This document shows, one piece after another, positions 55,759 through 63,364 of a stretch of 64,000 nucleotides of DNA. The notes beneath the pieces are model-generated. The model ran no database searches. It saw only the letters and a program-made list of their open reading frames with translations, and was not told the DNA's origin. The position numbers and the translations under genes are program-made. The stretch is from Streptomyces caatingaensis. Its GTDB lineage: Bacteria; Actinomycetota; Actinomycetes; Streptomycetales; Streptomycetaceae. How positions within the stretch are numbered: the stretch's first letter is position 1; the number at the start of each line of letters is the position of its first letter. The stretch covers positions 1,054,001 through 1,118,000 of the forward strand of contig NZ_LFXA01000002.1 in NCBI RefSeq assembly GCF_001187435.1, given 5' to 3'.

Positions 55759-55805
55759 GGACCCAGTCTCCCCGGAGGGCCGGCCGCGGGCCGCGCACCG
55801 GCGCC

Positions 55806-56996
55806 TCACGGCGCGGTCAGCCGGCCGATGTCCACGCTCCCCGCGCCGGGGTGCGGCTGCGGCACGGCCGCCCACACGCCCGCCGCGACGGCGAGCCCGG
55901 CGGCGAGCGCGAGCAGGCCGCGACGGCCGGACGCCCACCGGGCCCGGTACCGCACCGGATCCTCGACCAGGGTCTTCGTCACCTGGGCGGCGAGCAGCGA
56001 GACGCCGATCGCCACGGCCGTGCGGCCCCAGCCGCCGAGGGCGAACACCGGGTCCGGCAGCAGCAGGTACACCGGCCAGTGCCACAGGTACAGGCTGTAC
56101 GACAGCTCCCCGAGCCGCCGGGGGAGGGCGCTGCCGGCCAGCCGGCCCGCGCGCCCGTCCGGCCGGGCGGCGAGCAGGCCGATCAGCAGGGCGCAGGCCG
56201 CCGAGTGCGCGAACAGCCCGCCGCGGAAGAGGCCCGGCGCGTTCTGGCCGTCCGTCAGCACCCAGGCGGCGCCCAGGCCGCACGCCAGCGCGGCGCACAG
56301 CCCGTCCGCCGCCGGGGCCGGCACCCGCGCGAACCCCCGCCGCAGCGGCGCCGTGGCCGCCAGCGCGCCCAGCAGCAGGGCGAACGCCCGGGTGTCCGTC
56401 CCCTCGTACGCCCGCGTCGTGTCCACGGCGTCCCCGTGGGCGAGCATCAGCGCGAGCGAGACGGCCGCCCCCGCCGCGGCGAGCGCGGCCACCCGCCCGT
56501 GCCCGCCGCGGCCCCGCCCGGCCAGGGCCACGACCAGCGGCCAGGCCAGGTAGAACTGCCACTCGACGGCGATGCTCCACAGGTGGGCGAAGACGCGGGT
56601 GCCCGAGGCGTTCCAGTAGCCGATCTGTTCGCCGATGAAGTGCCAGTTCACGGCCTGGGCCGCGACCCACGGCACGTCGTCGAGCGCGAAGAGCAGGACC
56701 GACGGCGTCCCGAACGCCCAGGCGAGGACGAGGGTCGCGACCACCGTGACGCCCAGCGCGGGCAGCAGGCGGCGGGCGCGCCGGCCCCAGAACGCGGCCA
56801 GGCCGACGCGGCCCCGGCCGGCCTCCGCCAGGAGCAGGCCGGTGATCAGGAAGCCGGACAGCACGAAGAAGAGGTCGACCCCCAGGAAACCGCCGCCCAG
56901 GCGCCCGGCGTGGAACAGCAGCACGGCCGCGACGGCCAGCCCGCGCAGGCCGTCCAGCGGCGCGACGCGGGCCGCGGGCCCCGTGCCCCCGCTCAC
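55806..56996 (-). CDS. acyltransferase-3 family membrane protein
   Basis: A 396-residue protein with about ten membrane helices. The OafA/acyltransferase-3 motif is PLDGLRGLAVAAVLLFHAG at the N-terminus; FLGVDLFFVLSGFLIT and HLWSIAVEWQFYLAWPL are the next conserved blocks, and LGELSYSLYLWHWPVY is near the C-terminus. It transfers acetyl or other acyl groups to surface sugars. GTG 56996 overlaps the stop of the SGNH gene (GTGA). OafA-type enzymes are often fused to an SGNH domain; here the two parts are separate, coupled genes. Confidence 0.9.
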   Translation of the reverse strand: MSGGTGPAARVAPLDGLRGLAVAAVLLFHAGRLGGGFLGVDLFFVLSGFLITGLLLAEAGRGRVGLAAFWGRRARRLLPALGVTVVATLVLAWAFGTPSVLLFALDDVPWVAAQAVNWHFIGEQIGYWNASGTRVFAHLWSIAVEWQFYLAWPLVVALAGRGRGGHGRVAALAAAGAAVSLALMLAHGDAVDTTRAYEGTDTRAFALLLGALAATAPLRRGFARVPAPAADGLCAALACGLGAAWVLTDGQNAPGLFRGGLFAHSAACALLIGLLAARPDGRAGRLAGSALPRRLGELSYSLYLWHWPVYLLLPDPVFALGGWGRTAVAIGVSLLAAQVTKTLVEDPVRYRARWASGRRGLLALAAGLAVAAGVWAAVPQPHPGAGSVDIGRLTAP

Positions 56997-57811
56997 CGGC
57001 AGCCGAGCTTGCCGTAGCGGGCGTCGGACGTCCACGAGCCGGCCGCCCACTTCTCCGGGGCCGCCGGCGTGAAGCCGTACGCCGAACCCAGCTTCCCCGT
57101 CAGCCACTTGGCGAAGGCGGCGGAGCCCTGCTGGCACGAGTGGATGCCGTCCGACGACCGCTGCGCCTTCGCGGCGCCGGCGTCGGTGCCCCACAGCGCG
57201 GACGCGTCGAGGAACCGGACCTTGCCGCCGCTGCGGTCGGCCACCTCCTTCGCGGCCTTCGGCGCGCTCGCGATCGCGCCCGCGAACTTCTTGTAGAAGT
57301 CGTCGATCTTGAACGGCGGGGCCGAGACGATCACCAGCTCGGCGCCGGCGTCCTGCGCGGTCCTGGCCAGCTTCTCGTACGAGGCGCGCTGCTGCTCGGC
57401 GCTGCCCCAGTCGTAGGTCGTGATCTGGTAGGCGATGACGTCCGGGTGGAAGGCGTCGATGTTCTTCGCGAGGCCCTTCCAGGTGTCCTTCGCGATCGGC
57501 GCGGACATCTTGTCGCCCTCGACGATCGTGCCCCCGCCGTCCGACGACGCGTTCTTGAACTCCACGCCGCTCGCCTTCAGCGCCGCGGCGAGCGGCGGCG
57601 CCTCGGCGCCCGCGATCGAGTCGCCCAGCCACAGGATCTTCTTGCCTGCGCGCGCCGTCGCGGCGCCGCCGTCCGCCTTCGTGCCGCCGTCCTTCGCGTC
57701 CCCGGCCCCGCAGCCGGTGAGCGCGGCGCCGGTCACGGCGGTGGCGGCGAGCAGGGCGGCGAGCGCGGCGCGGCGGGAGGTCTTGCGGGTGGTGGTGTGG
57801 TGCTTGTCCAT
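56993..57811 (-). CDS. SGNH/GDSL hydrolase lipoprotein
   Basis: A 272-residue protein with signal KTSRRAALAALLAATAVTGAALTGC (twin Arg and lipobox). The SGNH motifs are block I ILWLGDSIAG (Ser nucleophile) and block V near the C-terminus in SSDGIHSCQQGSAAF (Asp/His). It would act on acyl esters outside the membrane, and is coupled to the acyltransferase-3 gene. Together they resemble a split OafA system for modifying a surface polysaccharide. The start lacks a strong ribosome site. Confidence 0.87.
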   Translation of the reverse strand: MDKHHTTTRKTSRRAALAALLAATAVTGAALTGCGAGDAKDGGTKADGGAATARAGKKILWLGDSIAGAEAPPLAAALKASGVEFKNASSDGGGTIVEGDKMSAPIAKDTWKGLAKNIDAFHPDVIAYQITTYDWGSAEQQRASYEKLARTAQDAGAELVIVSAPPFKIDDFYKKFAGAIASAPKAAKEVADRSGGKVRFLDASALWGTDAGAAKAQRSSDGIHSCQQGSAAFAKWLTGKLGSAYGFTPAAPEKWAAGSWTSDARYGKLGCR

Positions 57812-58075
57812 ACCGGCAGGCAACCAGCGCGTCCGGCCGCTTCCGGCCGTGGTCATCGATCGGTCACACAACGGGGAAGGGGCGGTCACCGGGGCGGCGG
57901 GAGCGCCGGTGCGAAGCGCCGCGGGAGGCCGGACTTCCTTGCCTGCCGCCAATCAGGTGAGGAGGCATCGCCCACAGGAGCGAACCTCGGACAGGGATAT
58001 GGTGCGAGGTGCCCGCCGCGCTCCTACTGGTGCCAGCAGGGCGGACCTCCCGCCCCGGGACCGAAGGTGGTAGCC

Positions 58076-58213
58076 ATGAGCGACCCGATGGCCGTCGAAG
58101 CCCTGGACGTCTACGAGCCCCCGCTGCTGGCCGAGGCCGGCGACTACACCGAACTCACGCAGGGATTCGGGTACTTCGCGTGCGAGGGCGAGTACGGGTA
58201 CTTCGGATACTGA
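58076..58213 (+). CDS. lasso peptide precursor
   Basis: A 45-residue precursor. The leader has the YxxPxL recognition motif (YEPPLL, residues 13-18), followed by AEAGDYTELTQ with Thr at -2. The predicted core is GFGYFACEGEYGYFGY (16 residues): Gly1 and Glu8 would form an 8-residue macrolactam ring, with an 8-residue tail. It has four Tyr, three Phe and one Cys (Cys7). The ribosome site is AAGGTGG. It is followed by cyclase, RRE and protease genes in order. I do not recognise this core from known lasso peptides. Confidence 0.92.
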   Translation: MSDPMAVEALDVYEPPLLAEAGDYTELTQGFGYFACEGEYGYFGY

Positions 58214-58298
58214 TGACCGGAACCGGGTGCGGGACCGCCGGGGAGGCGGCCCGCACCCGGCCCGGCGGAGCACGGTCCGCGCGCACACGGGGCAGCCG

Positions 58299-60143
58299 AT
58301 GAGCTCTCCTCCCGACCCCTGGTTCGCCGTCCTCCCGGACTGCGACATCCACCCCGACGTCCTCCGGCGGCTGCGGCGGTGCGCCCCCGCGGACGCGTTC
58401 CGCGTCGTGGCCCACCGCTCCGGACGGCCCTGGCTCGTGGGCGCCTGGTCCCCCGGCGAGGTGACCGTCGCCTCCGCCGGGGAGGTGCGGCTGGCGGTCG
58501 CCGGGACCTGCTCCCTCACGGCCGGCGAACTGGCCGCCGCGGCGGGGCGGATGAGCGGCCTCGCGCAGGTCGAGACGGCGCTCGCCGGGGCCTGCGGCAG
58601 CTTCCACGTCATCGCCTCCGCCGACGGACACGCCTATGCGCGCGGCTCGTCGTCCGGGGCGCGGCGGATCTACCGGGCGGCCGTCGAGGGCGGCACGGTG
58701 TGCGCCGACCGGGCCCGTGTCCTCGCCCGCCTCACGGGGGCGGCCCTCGATCCGGGGCAGCTCGCCGTGCGGCTCCTCGGCCCCACCGCGCCGTACCCCC
58801 TGGCCGGCGGCGCGCTGTGGCGCGGCGTCCACGCCGTCCTCCCGGGGGACGCGGCGCACCTGGCCCCCGACGGCCGGTGGCGCACGGAGCGGTGGTGGCG
58901 GGCCCCCGAGGAGGGGCTGCCGCCGGCCGAGGCCGCGGTCGGACTGCGGCAGGCCCTGCGCGCGGCGGTCGCGCTGCGGGTGACCCCCGGGGAGGTGGTG
59001 GCCGCGGACCTGTCCGGGGGGATGGACTCCACCGCCGTGTGCTTCCTGGCCGCGGAGGCGGGGGCCCGCCTCGTCACCGCCACCCTGCACTGGGCCGCCG
59101 CCGGCAACCAGGACCGCGCCTACGCGGCCCACGCCGCCGAACACCTCCCCGGCGCCGAGCAGTTGGTGTTCCCGTCCGCCCTGCTGCCCGCCCACTTCAC
59201 CGGGCTCGACGAGCGGCGCCCGCCCGCCGACGAGCCGTCCGTCGGCCTGCGCGGCGCGGCCCAACAGCGGTGCGTCGCCGAGGCGTTGCGGTCCCGCGGG
59301 GCCCGCCTGCGGCTGTCCGGGCACGGCGGCGACCACGTCGTCCGGCCGCCGGACGCCTATGTGCACCGGCTGGTGCGCCGTTCCCCCGTGACGGGGCTGC
59401 GGCACGTGGCCGGGCTGCGGGCGCGGCACCGGTGGCCGCCGGGCGCCACCGTGCGCATGCTGCTGGCGGGCGGTTCGTACGGATTCTGGCTGGCGGACAG
59501 CGCCGGGCGGCTGCGGGAGGAGCCGCCGGGCGGCGCGGTCCGCCCGCCGGAGGGGTGGGGGCCGCCGCCGCGGCTGCCGGCGTGGGCGAGCGGGCAAGCG
59601 GCGGGCCTCGTCGGGGAGTTGCTGCGCGCCGCCGCCCGTGACGGACCGCCGCCGGCCGGCGGACGCGGACGGCACGCCTGGATCCACCGGGCGCAGGAGG
59701 CCGGCCGCTCCGCCGGCCACCTGCTCGCCGGCGGGGCGGCGGCCGGGCTGCCCGTCCACAGTCCGTTCTGCGACGACGCCGTCGTCGACGCCTGCCTGCG
59801 GGCCCGGCCGCACGAGGCGGCGGCCCCGTGGGCGTACAAACCGCTGCTGGCCGCCGCGATGGACGGGCTGGTGCCCGCCCGCGTCCTGCGCCGGACCACC
59901 AAGGACCACTGCGGCGACGAGTGGCAGGAGGGCCTGCGCCGGCACCGGCGCACCCTGGCCGCGTGGGCGGACGACTCCCGCCTGGTCGCCGCCGGGCTCG
60001 CGGACGAGGAGCCGCTGCGGCGGGCCCTGCTCTCCCCGGGGCTGCTGACCGGCGGCGCGGCCGAACTGGAGGCCACGCTGGGCGCCGAGGCGTGGCTGCG
60101 GGATCTCGCGGCGCACCCGGCGGACGAAGGAGGACCCCGGTGA
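58299..60143 (+). CDS. lasso peptide cyclase (asparagine-synthase-like, C protein)
   Basis: A 614-residue protein of asparagine synthetase B type. The PP-loop is DLSGGMDSTAVC (Ser239), the C-terminal part has SPFCDDAVVDACLR and KDHCGDEW, and the N-terminal half is glutaminase-like but has no Cys after Met1, as in lasso cyclases. It adenylates the Glu8 side chain of the core and closes the ring with the amine of Gly1. It starts 85 nt after the precursor stop and its stop overlaps the next gene (GTGA). Confidence 0.92.
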   Translation: MSSPPDPWFAVLPDCDIHPDVLRRLRRCAPADAFRVVAHRSGRPWLVGAWSPGEVTVASAGEVRLAVAGTCSLTAGELAAAAGRMSGLAQVETALAGACGSFHVIASADGHAYARGSSSGARRIYRAAVEGGTVCADRARVLARLTGAALDPGQLAVRLLGPTAPYPLAGGALWRGVHAVLPGDAAHLAPDGRWRTERWWRAPEEGLPPAEAAVGLRQALRAAVALRVTPGEVVAADLSGGMDSTAVCFLAAEAGARLVTATLHWAAAGNQDRAYAAHAAEHLPGAEQLVFPSALLPAHFTGLDERRPPADEPSVGLRGAAQQRCVAEALRSRGARLRLSGHGGDHVVRPPDAYVHRLVRRSPVTGLRHVAGLRARHRWPPGATVRMLLAGGSYGFWLADSAGRLREEPPGGAVRPPEGWGPPPRLPAWASGQAAGLVGELLRAAARDGPPPAGGRGRHAWIHRAQEAGRSAGHLLAGGAAAGLPVHSPFCDDAVVDACLRARPHEAAAPWAYKPLLAAAMDGLVPARVLRRTTKDHCGDEWQEGLRRHRRTLAAWADDSRLVAAGLADEEPLRRALLSPGLLTGGAAELEATLGAEAWLRDLAAHPADEGGPR

Positions 60144-60397
60144 ACCGACTGCGCGACGACGTCACCGCCTGCCCCACCGACGACGGCATGGTCCTGCTGG
60201 ACGAGCGCCGCGGGCGCTACTGGCAGCTCAACGGCACCGGCGCCCTGGTCCTCCGCGCCCTGCTGGACGGCGCCACCCCCGAGGAGGCCGCCGCCCTCCT
60301 CGCCCGCACCCATCCGGTGAGCCGGGACCGCGCGGCGGCCGACGTCGCGGCGCTGCTGGAACACCTCACCCGCGCGGGACTGGTGACCGCCCCGTGA
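60140..60397 (+). CDS. lasso peptide leader-binding protein (PqqD-like RRE, B1)
   Basis: An 85-residue PqqD-like RRE: DDVTACPTDDGMVLLDERRGRYWQLNGTGALVLRALLDGATPEEAAALLART. It has the three-strand winged-helix layout that binds the leader's YxxPxL segment and delivers the precursor to B2 and C. GTG start overlaps the cyclase stop, and its own stop overlaps the B2 start (GTGA). Confidence 0.92.
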   Translation: MNRLRDDVTACPTDDGMVLLDERRGRYWQLNGTGALVLRALLDGATPEEAAALLARTHPVSRDRAAADVAALLEHLTRAGLVTAP

Positions 60398-60822
60398 GCC
60401 AGGTGCTCGAGACGGGCGGGGCCCGGCCGCCGTTCGGCCGCCGCCTGGCGGCCCTCGCCGCGGTCGCGGCCGCACGGCTCGTCGCCCGTCTGCCGCCGCG
60501 CCGCATCCGCGCCGTCCTCCGCCTCGTGTCCCGCGGGGCCCGGCCCGCCACCCGCGCCGAGGCCCTGCGGGCCCGGCAGGACGTGACCGCCACGAGCACC
60601 CTGTGCGCCGGACGCCACTGCCTCCAACGCTCCCTCGCCACCGCCCTGTTGTGCCGGACGGGCGGAAGCTGGCCGACGTGGTGCTCCGGCGTCCGCACGT
60701 CCCCCTTCGCCGCCCACGCCTGGGTCGAGGCCGAGGGCGACCGCGTCGGCGAACCGGAGGACACGGCGGTGTACCGGGCGATGGTGAGGGTGCCACCGCC
60801 GGGTGGGCGCGGCGGGGGCTGA
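60394..60822 (+). CDS. lasso peptide leader protease (transglutaminase-like, B2)
   Basis: A 142-residue protein of the transglutaminase-like B2 family, with Cys76 in GRHCLQRSLATALL, His108 in SPFAAHAWVE and Asp116 in EGDRVGEP as the likely triad. It cuts the leader after Gln, next to Thr at -2, freeing Gly1 of the core. GTG start. The last gene of the cluster; no ABC transporter (D) follows, and a terminator lies 13 nt after its stop. Confidence 0.9.
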   Translation: MSQVLETGGARPPFGRRLAALAAVAAARLVARLPPRRIRAVLRLVSRGARPATRAEALRARQDVTATSTLCAGRHCLQRSLATALLCRTGGSWPTWCSGVRTSPFAAHAWVEAEGDRVGEPEDTAVYRAMVRVPPPGGRGGG

Positions 60823-60834
60823 GAGGGGCGCGGC

Positions 60835-60863
60835 CGGGCGGGACGCGGATCACCGCGCGCCCG
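60835..60863 (+). terminator. terminator after the lasso peptide cluster
   Basis: CGGGCG-GGA-CGCG-GATCAC-CGCG-CGCCCG: a 10-bp stem with a 3-nt bulge, 13 nt after the B2 stop. It ends the operon, supporting the absence of a transporter. Confidence 0.6.
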
Positions 60864-60864
60864 C

Positions 60865-61224
60865 TCAGCCGCCCCGTTCCTCGCCGAGCGCCGCCGCCAC
60901 CAGGGGACGGAGGTCGTCCAGGGACGGCGGGAGCCGGCTGAGCAGCCAGCGTTCCAGCGAGCGGGCCGGGTCGGGCCGGGACGCGGTGCCCTCGGTGAGC
61001 CGGCCCGCGGCCACGCGCAGGACGCGGCCGCCGTCCCTGACCGTGAAGCCGCGGTAACCGAGCCCCGGTTCCGGGAAGGCGGGCCGGGCCGTCGTCGTCG
61101 CGGGCGGGAGACCGGCCGTCAGCGCGCGGAATGCCCCGGCGTCCCGGGAATTCAGGCGCCAGCGGGGATTGGGGCGGCCGCTGTAGACGTCCAGTTCCAC
61201 TTCCATCTGCACGGGCCCGCTCAT
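60865..61224 (-). CDS. hypothetical protein, stand-alone domain shared with the next gene
   Basis: A 119-residue protein. The segment VELDVYSGRPNPRWRLNSRD matches the N-terminus of the protein encoded at 61279-62184 (VSIFSGRPDPSWIVTDESA), and both have G-LGYR about 45 residues later. It could be a free copy of that domain. No signal peptide. Start ATG 61224 or 61206; neither has a good ribosome site. It is convergent with the lasso cluster. Confidence 0.7.
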   Translation of the reverse strand: MSGPVQMEVELDVYSGRPNPRWRLNSRDAGAFRALTAGLPPATTTARPAFPEPGLGYRGFTVRDGGRVLRVAAGRLTEGTASRPDPARSLERWLLSRLPPSLDDLRPLVAAALGEERGG

Positions 61225-61278
61225 TCGACGACGATGGGGACGACGGCCCGGACGGCCGCACAGGGGCCCGCCGGCCGC

Positions 61279-62184
61279 CTATTTGATGACGACCGAGCGT
61301 CCCGCGTAGAAGTACCCGCAGAAGTCGCGGTAACCCCCGCGGTCGCACGTTTCCGGGTTCGTGATCCGGTGCCCGCCGTTGTCGTAGTCGCGGGCCGCCG
61401 TCTGGCCGGGCTTGTGGCCCCAGAAATTGCCGCTGTGGAGCCGGTACCAGTGGTAGTCCTGGCCGGGCCAGACGACGAGTGCCGTGAGCCAGCGGGGCTT
61501 CTCGCTGTCCGGCAGGCACTGGAAGCGCCGGACGAAGCGGTCGGCGAGGGCCGCCCCCGTGACGTTCGGGCAGGCCATCGTGCCGGTCTGCGCCCCGTGG
61601 GCCCGGCCGGGCTGGGCGAAGGTGTCGGTGCGCAGGTTGCGCGCGTAGTTGTAGCAGTTGTTGCGGGGCTGTACCTGCGGGGTGTTCCAGAACCCGGGGT
61701 TGAACTGGCCGAACTCGATGTAGCAGGTGGCGGCCGGCTCGGTCTCCCGCCCGGTCGTGCGGAGCGGGTGCGCGGGAAGCGCGGGGGAGCGGGTCCAGAC
61801 GGGCGGCGCGGCCGCGAAGGCGTCGATCTCGCCGAGCACCAGCTCCCGCAGGCCGTCGTCGTCCGCCGGCCGCACCTCCGCGTGACGGGCCGTGCCCTCG
61901 ACGGCCCGCCGGGCCAGCTCGGCGGACCGGCCGGGGTCACGGGCGCCCAGGGTGCCGAGGGCGAAGGAGCGGGGCAGCGACCCGGGCCAGGACACGTCGT
62001 CGCCGGCGGCGGAGACCACCACCTCGCGGTACCCCAGACCGTCGTACCCCGCCCCGGGTATTCCCACCGCCTCTTCCGCCGCGTCGGCCACGTCCGACAG
62101 CAGACTTCTCACCGCGCTTTCGTCGGTGACGATCCAGGAGGGATCGGGGCGGCCGGAGAAAATGCTGACCTCAATGCGCAGCAT
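61279..62184 (-). CDS. two-domain protein with candidate cysteine-protease-like C-terminus
   Basis: A 301-residue protein. Residues 1-90 form the SGRPDPSW domain shared with the neighbour. The C-terminal half is distinct: NNCYNYARNLRTDTFAQPG (Cys followed by a helix), DYHWYRLHSGNFWGHKPGQT (His) and DYDNGGHRITNP (Asp), ending in CGYFYAGRSVVI. The order Cys, His, Asp and the spacing would suit a papain-like or NlpC/P60-like amidase. No family is recognised with certainty and there is no signal peptide. Confidence 0.65.
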   Translation of the reverse strand: MLRIEVSIFSGRPDPSWIVTDESAVRSLLSDVADAAEEAVGIPGAGYDGLGYREVVVSAAGDDVSWPGSLPRSFALGTLGARDPGRSAELARRAVEGTARHAEVRPADDDGLRELVLGEIDAFAAAPPVWTRSPALPAHPLRTTGRETEPAATCYIEFGQFNPGFWNTPQVQPRNNCYNYARNLRTDTFAQPGRAHGAQTGTMACPNVTGAALADRFVRRFQCLPDSEKPRWLTALVVWPGQDYHWYRLHSGNFWGHKPGQTAARDYDNGGHRITNPETCDRGGYRDFCGYFYAGRSVVIK

Positions 62185-62382
62185 GACGCTGCTCCTCGTC
62201 TGCCGGGAGACTGTGCTCGGTCGGTAGCAGCGTTGTTAGCAGCGGTCGGAGAGAACGGTCAATCGCTTGCGCAGAAGTGAAATCGAGCCACTCCGATTGC
62301 CGTTTCCCCCGGACGGCAGCCGTCCGCCGGGCACACCCCGCAAGGGTGACGGTGCGTGTGGGCGGTGGGAGGGCGGAGCAGC

Positions 62383-62733
62383 ATGGAGGGCATGAACACC
62401 CTCAGATCATGGTCGGTCCCGGCGGCCGTCCTCCTCGGCGCGGGTCTCCTCGTCGCCCCCGCGCACGCCCGCGCGGCCGCCCCGGCCGGCAGCCTCTACT
62501 GCTGCGACAAGGCCGTGTGGTCGACCGAGAAGGCGGCCGAACCCCTGCTGCGCATGGCGGGCCTGTCGAAGAAGAAGGCGGGGCTGCTCGGCGCGCACTG
62601 CGAGCAGGTCACCGGCCCCGGCGGTGGCGGGGCGGCCGGCTGCTCCGGCAGGACGCTGCGCTGCACGGGGCCCGAGATGGTCCAGGCCATGGTGGTCGTC
62701 GGGTGCAGACCGGAGACCGCGCACCGGGCGTGA
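62383..62733 (+). CDS. small secreted protein with hydrophobin-like cysteine pattern
   Basis: A 116-residue protein with a signal peptide (SVPAAVLLGAGLLVAPAHARA). The mature part has six Cys: CC-X31-C-X13-C-X6-C-X13-C. Fungal class I hydrophobins read C-X5-8-CC-X17-39-C-X8-23-C-X5-6-CC-X6-18-C; the spacing matches if C1 and C6, which form one disulfide, are both absent (C6 is Arg). GLLGAHCEQVTG, GGAAGCSG and VVVGCRP also resemble hydrophobin segments. Start ATG 62383 (GGAG upstream) or 62392. Confidence 0.7.
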   Translation: MEGMNTLRSWSVPAAVLLGAGLLVAPAHARAAAPAGSLYCCDKAVWSTEKAAEPLLRMAGLSKKKAGLLGAHCEQVTGPGGGGAAGCSGRTLRCTGPEMVQAMVVVGCRPETAHRA

Positions 62734-62770
62734 CGGACGGGCGGCGGCGCGGCGGGGGTCCGGCCCGGGG

Positions 62771-63259
62771 CTAGCCGTCCGCGAGGTCGTGGAGGGTGTG
62801 GTCCACGCACACCGCCAGGACGAGCAGCAGCAACGCGTCCTCCTCCGCGAACACGTCGACCGTGCAGGCGTCGCGGAAGCCGAACCGGCGCCGCGAGATC
62901 TGCGCCAGGGTGGTGCCGCGGTCCTGGACGGTGAACTCCCGTTCCCGGAGGTTCCCGGTGATCCGCAGCCGGCGCCCGTCCCGCAGCACCACCTTGAAGC
63001 GGTCCCCGAAGGGCGGGAAGGCGCGCTCGCCGAAGCGGGCCACCGTCGTGCCGCCCGCCTTGACCAGGACGCCGTGGTGGAGGGTGAGGAACTTCCTGAC
63101 GAGGGAGGCCACTTGGCGCCCCTCGGTGTCGACGAAGGCGAACGTGGCGCGCGGGCGGAACAGCTTCCGGTCGACCCGGTAGACCTTCTCCCGGTGCTCC
63201 GTCTCGATCCACGCCTCCTCGGGGAAGGCCAGCAGCCGGTCGCGTACCAGATAGCGCAT
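62771..63259 (-). CDS. LURP-one-related (Tubby-like fold) protein
   Basis: A 162-residue protein of the LURP-one-related family: MRYLVRDRLLAFPEEAWIETE, YRVDRKLFRPRATFAFVDTEGRQVA and FKVVLRDGRRLRITGNLREREFTVQDRG, a 12-strand tubby-like barrel, then a hydrophobic C-terminal helix (DALLLLVLAVCVDHTL). Bacterial members are thought to bind lipids; there is no known enzymatic activity. It is convergent with the hydrophobin-like gene. Confidence 0.85.
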   Translation of the reverse strand: MRYLVRDRLLAFPEEAWIETEHREKVYRVDRKLFRPRATFAFVDTEGRQVASLVRKFLTLHHGVLVKAGGTTVARFGERAFPPFGDRFKVVLRDGRRLRITGNLREREFTVQDRGTTLAQISRRRFGFRDACTVDVFAEEDALLLLVLAVCVDHTLHDLADG

Positions 63260-63364
63260 GGCACCCCCGTCCGGACCGGCCCCGCCGCGGCGGTGGCGGG
63301 GCGTCGTCCCCGAGGGTAGTGCGCCCGCGTGCCCGGCCGCCCGGGCGGCGGCCGCCGTCCCTCC

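Noticed and set aside
56993..57811. The SGNH hydrolase and acyltransferase as tailoring enzymes of the lasso peptide.
   Set aside because: They are divergently transcribed, form their own overlapping pair, and the hydrolase is an exported lipoprotein, so contact with the cytoplasmic pathway is unlikely.
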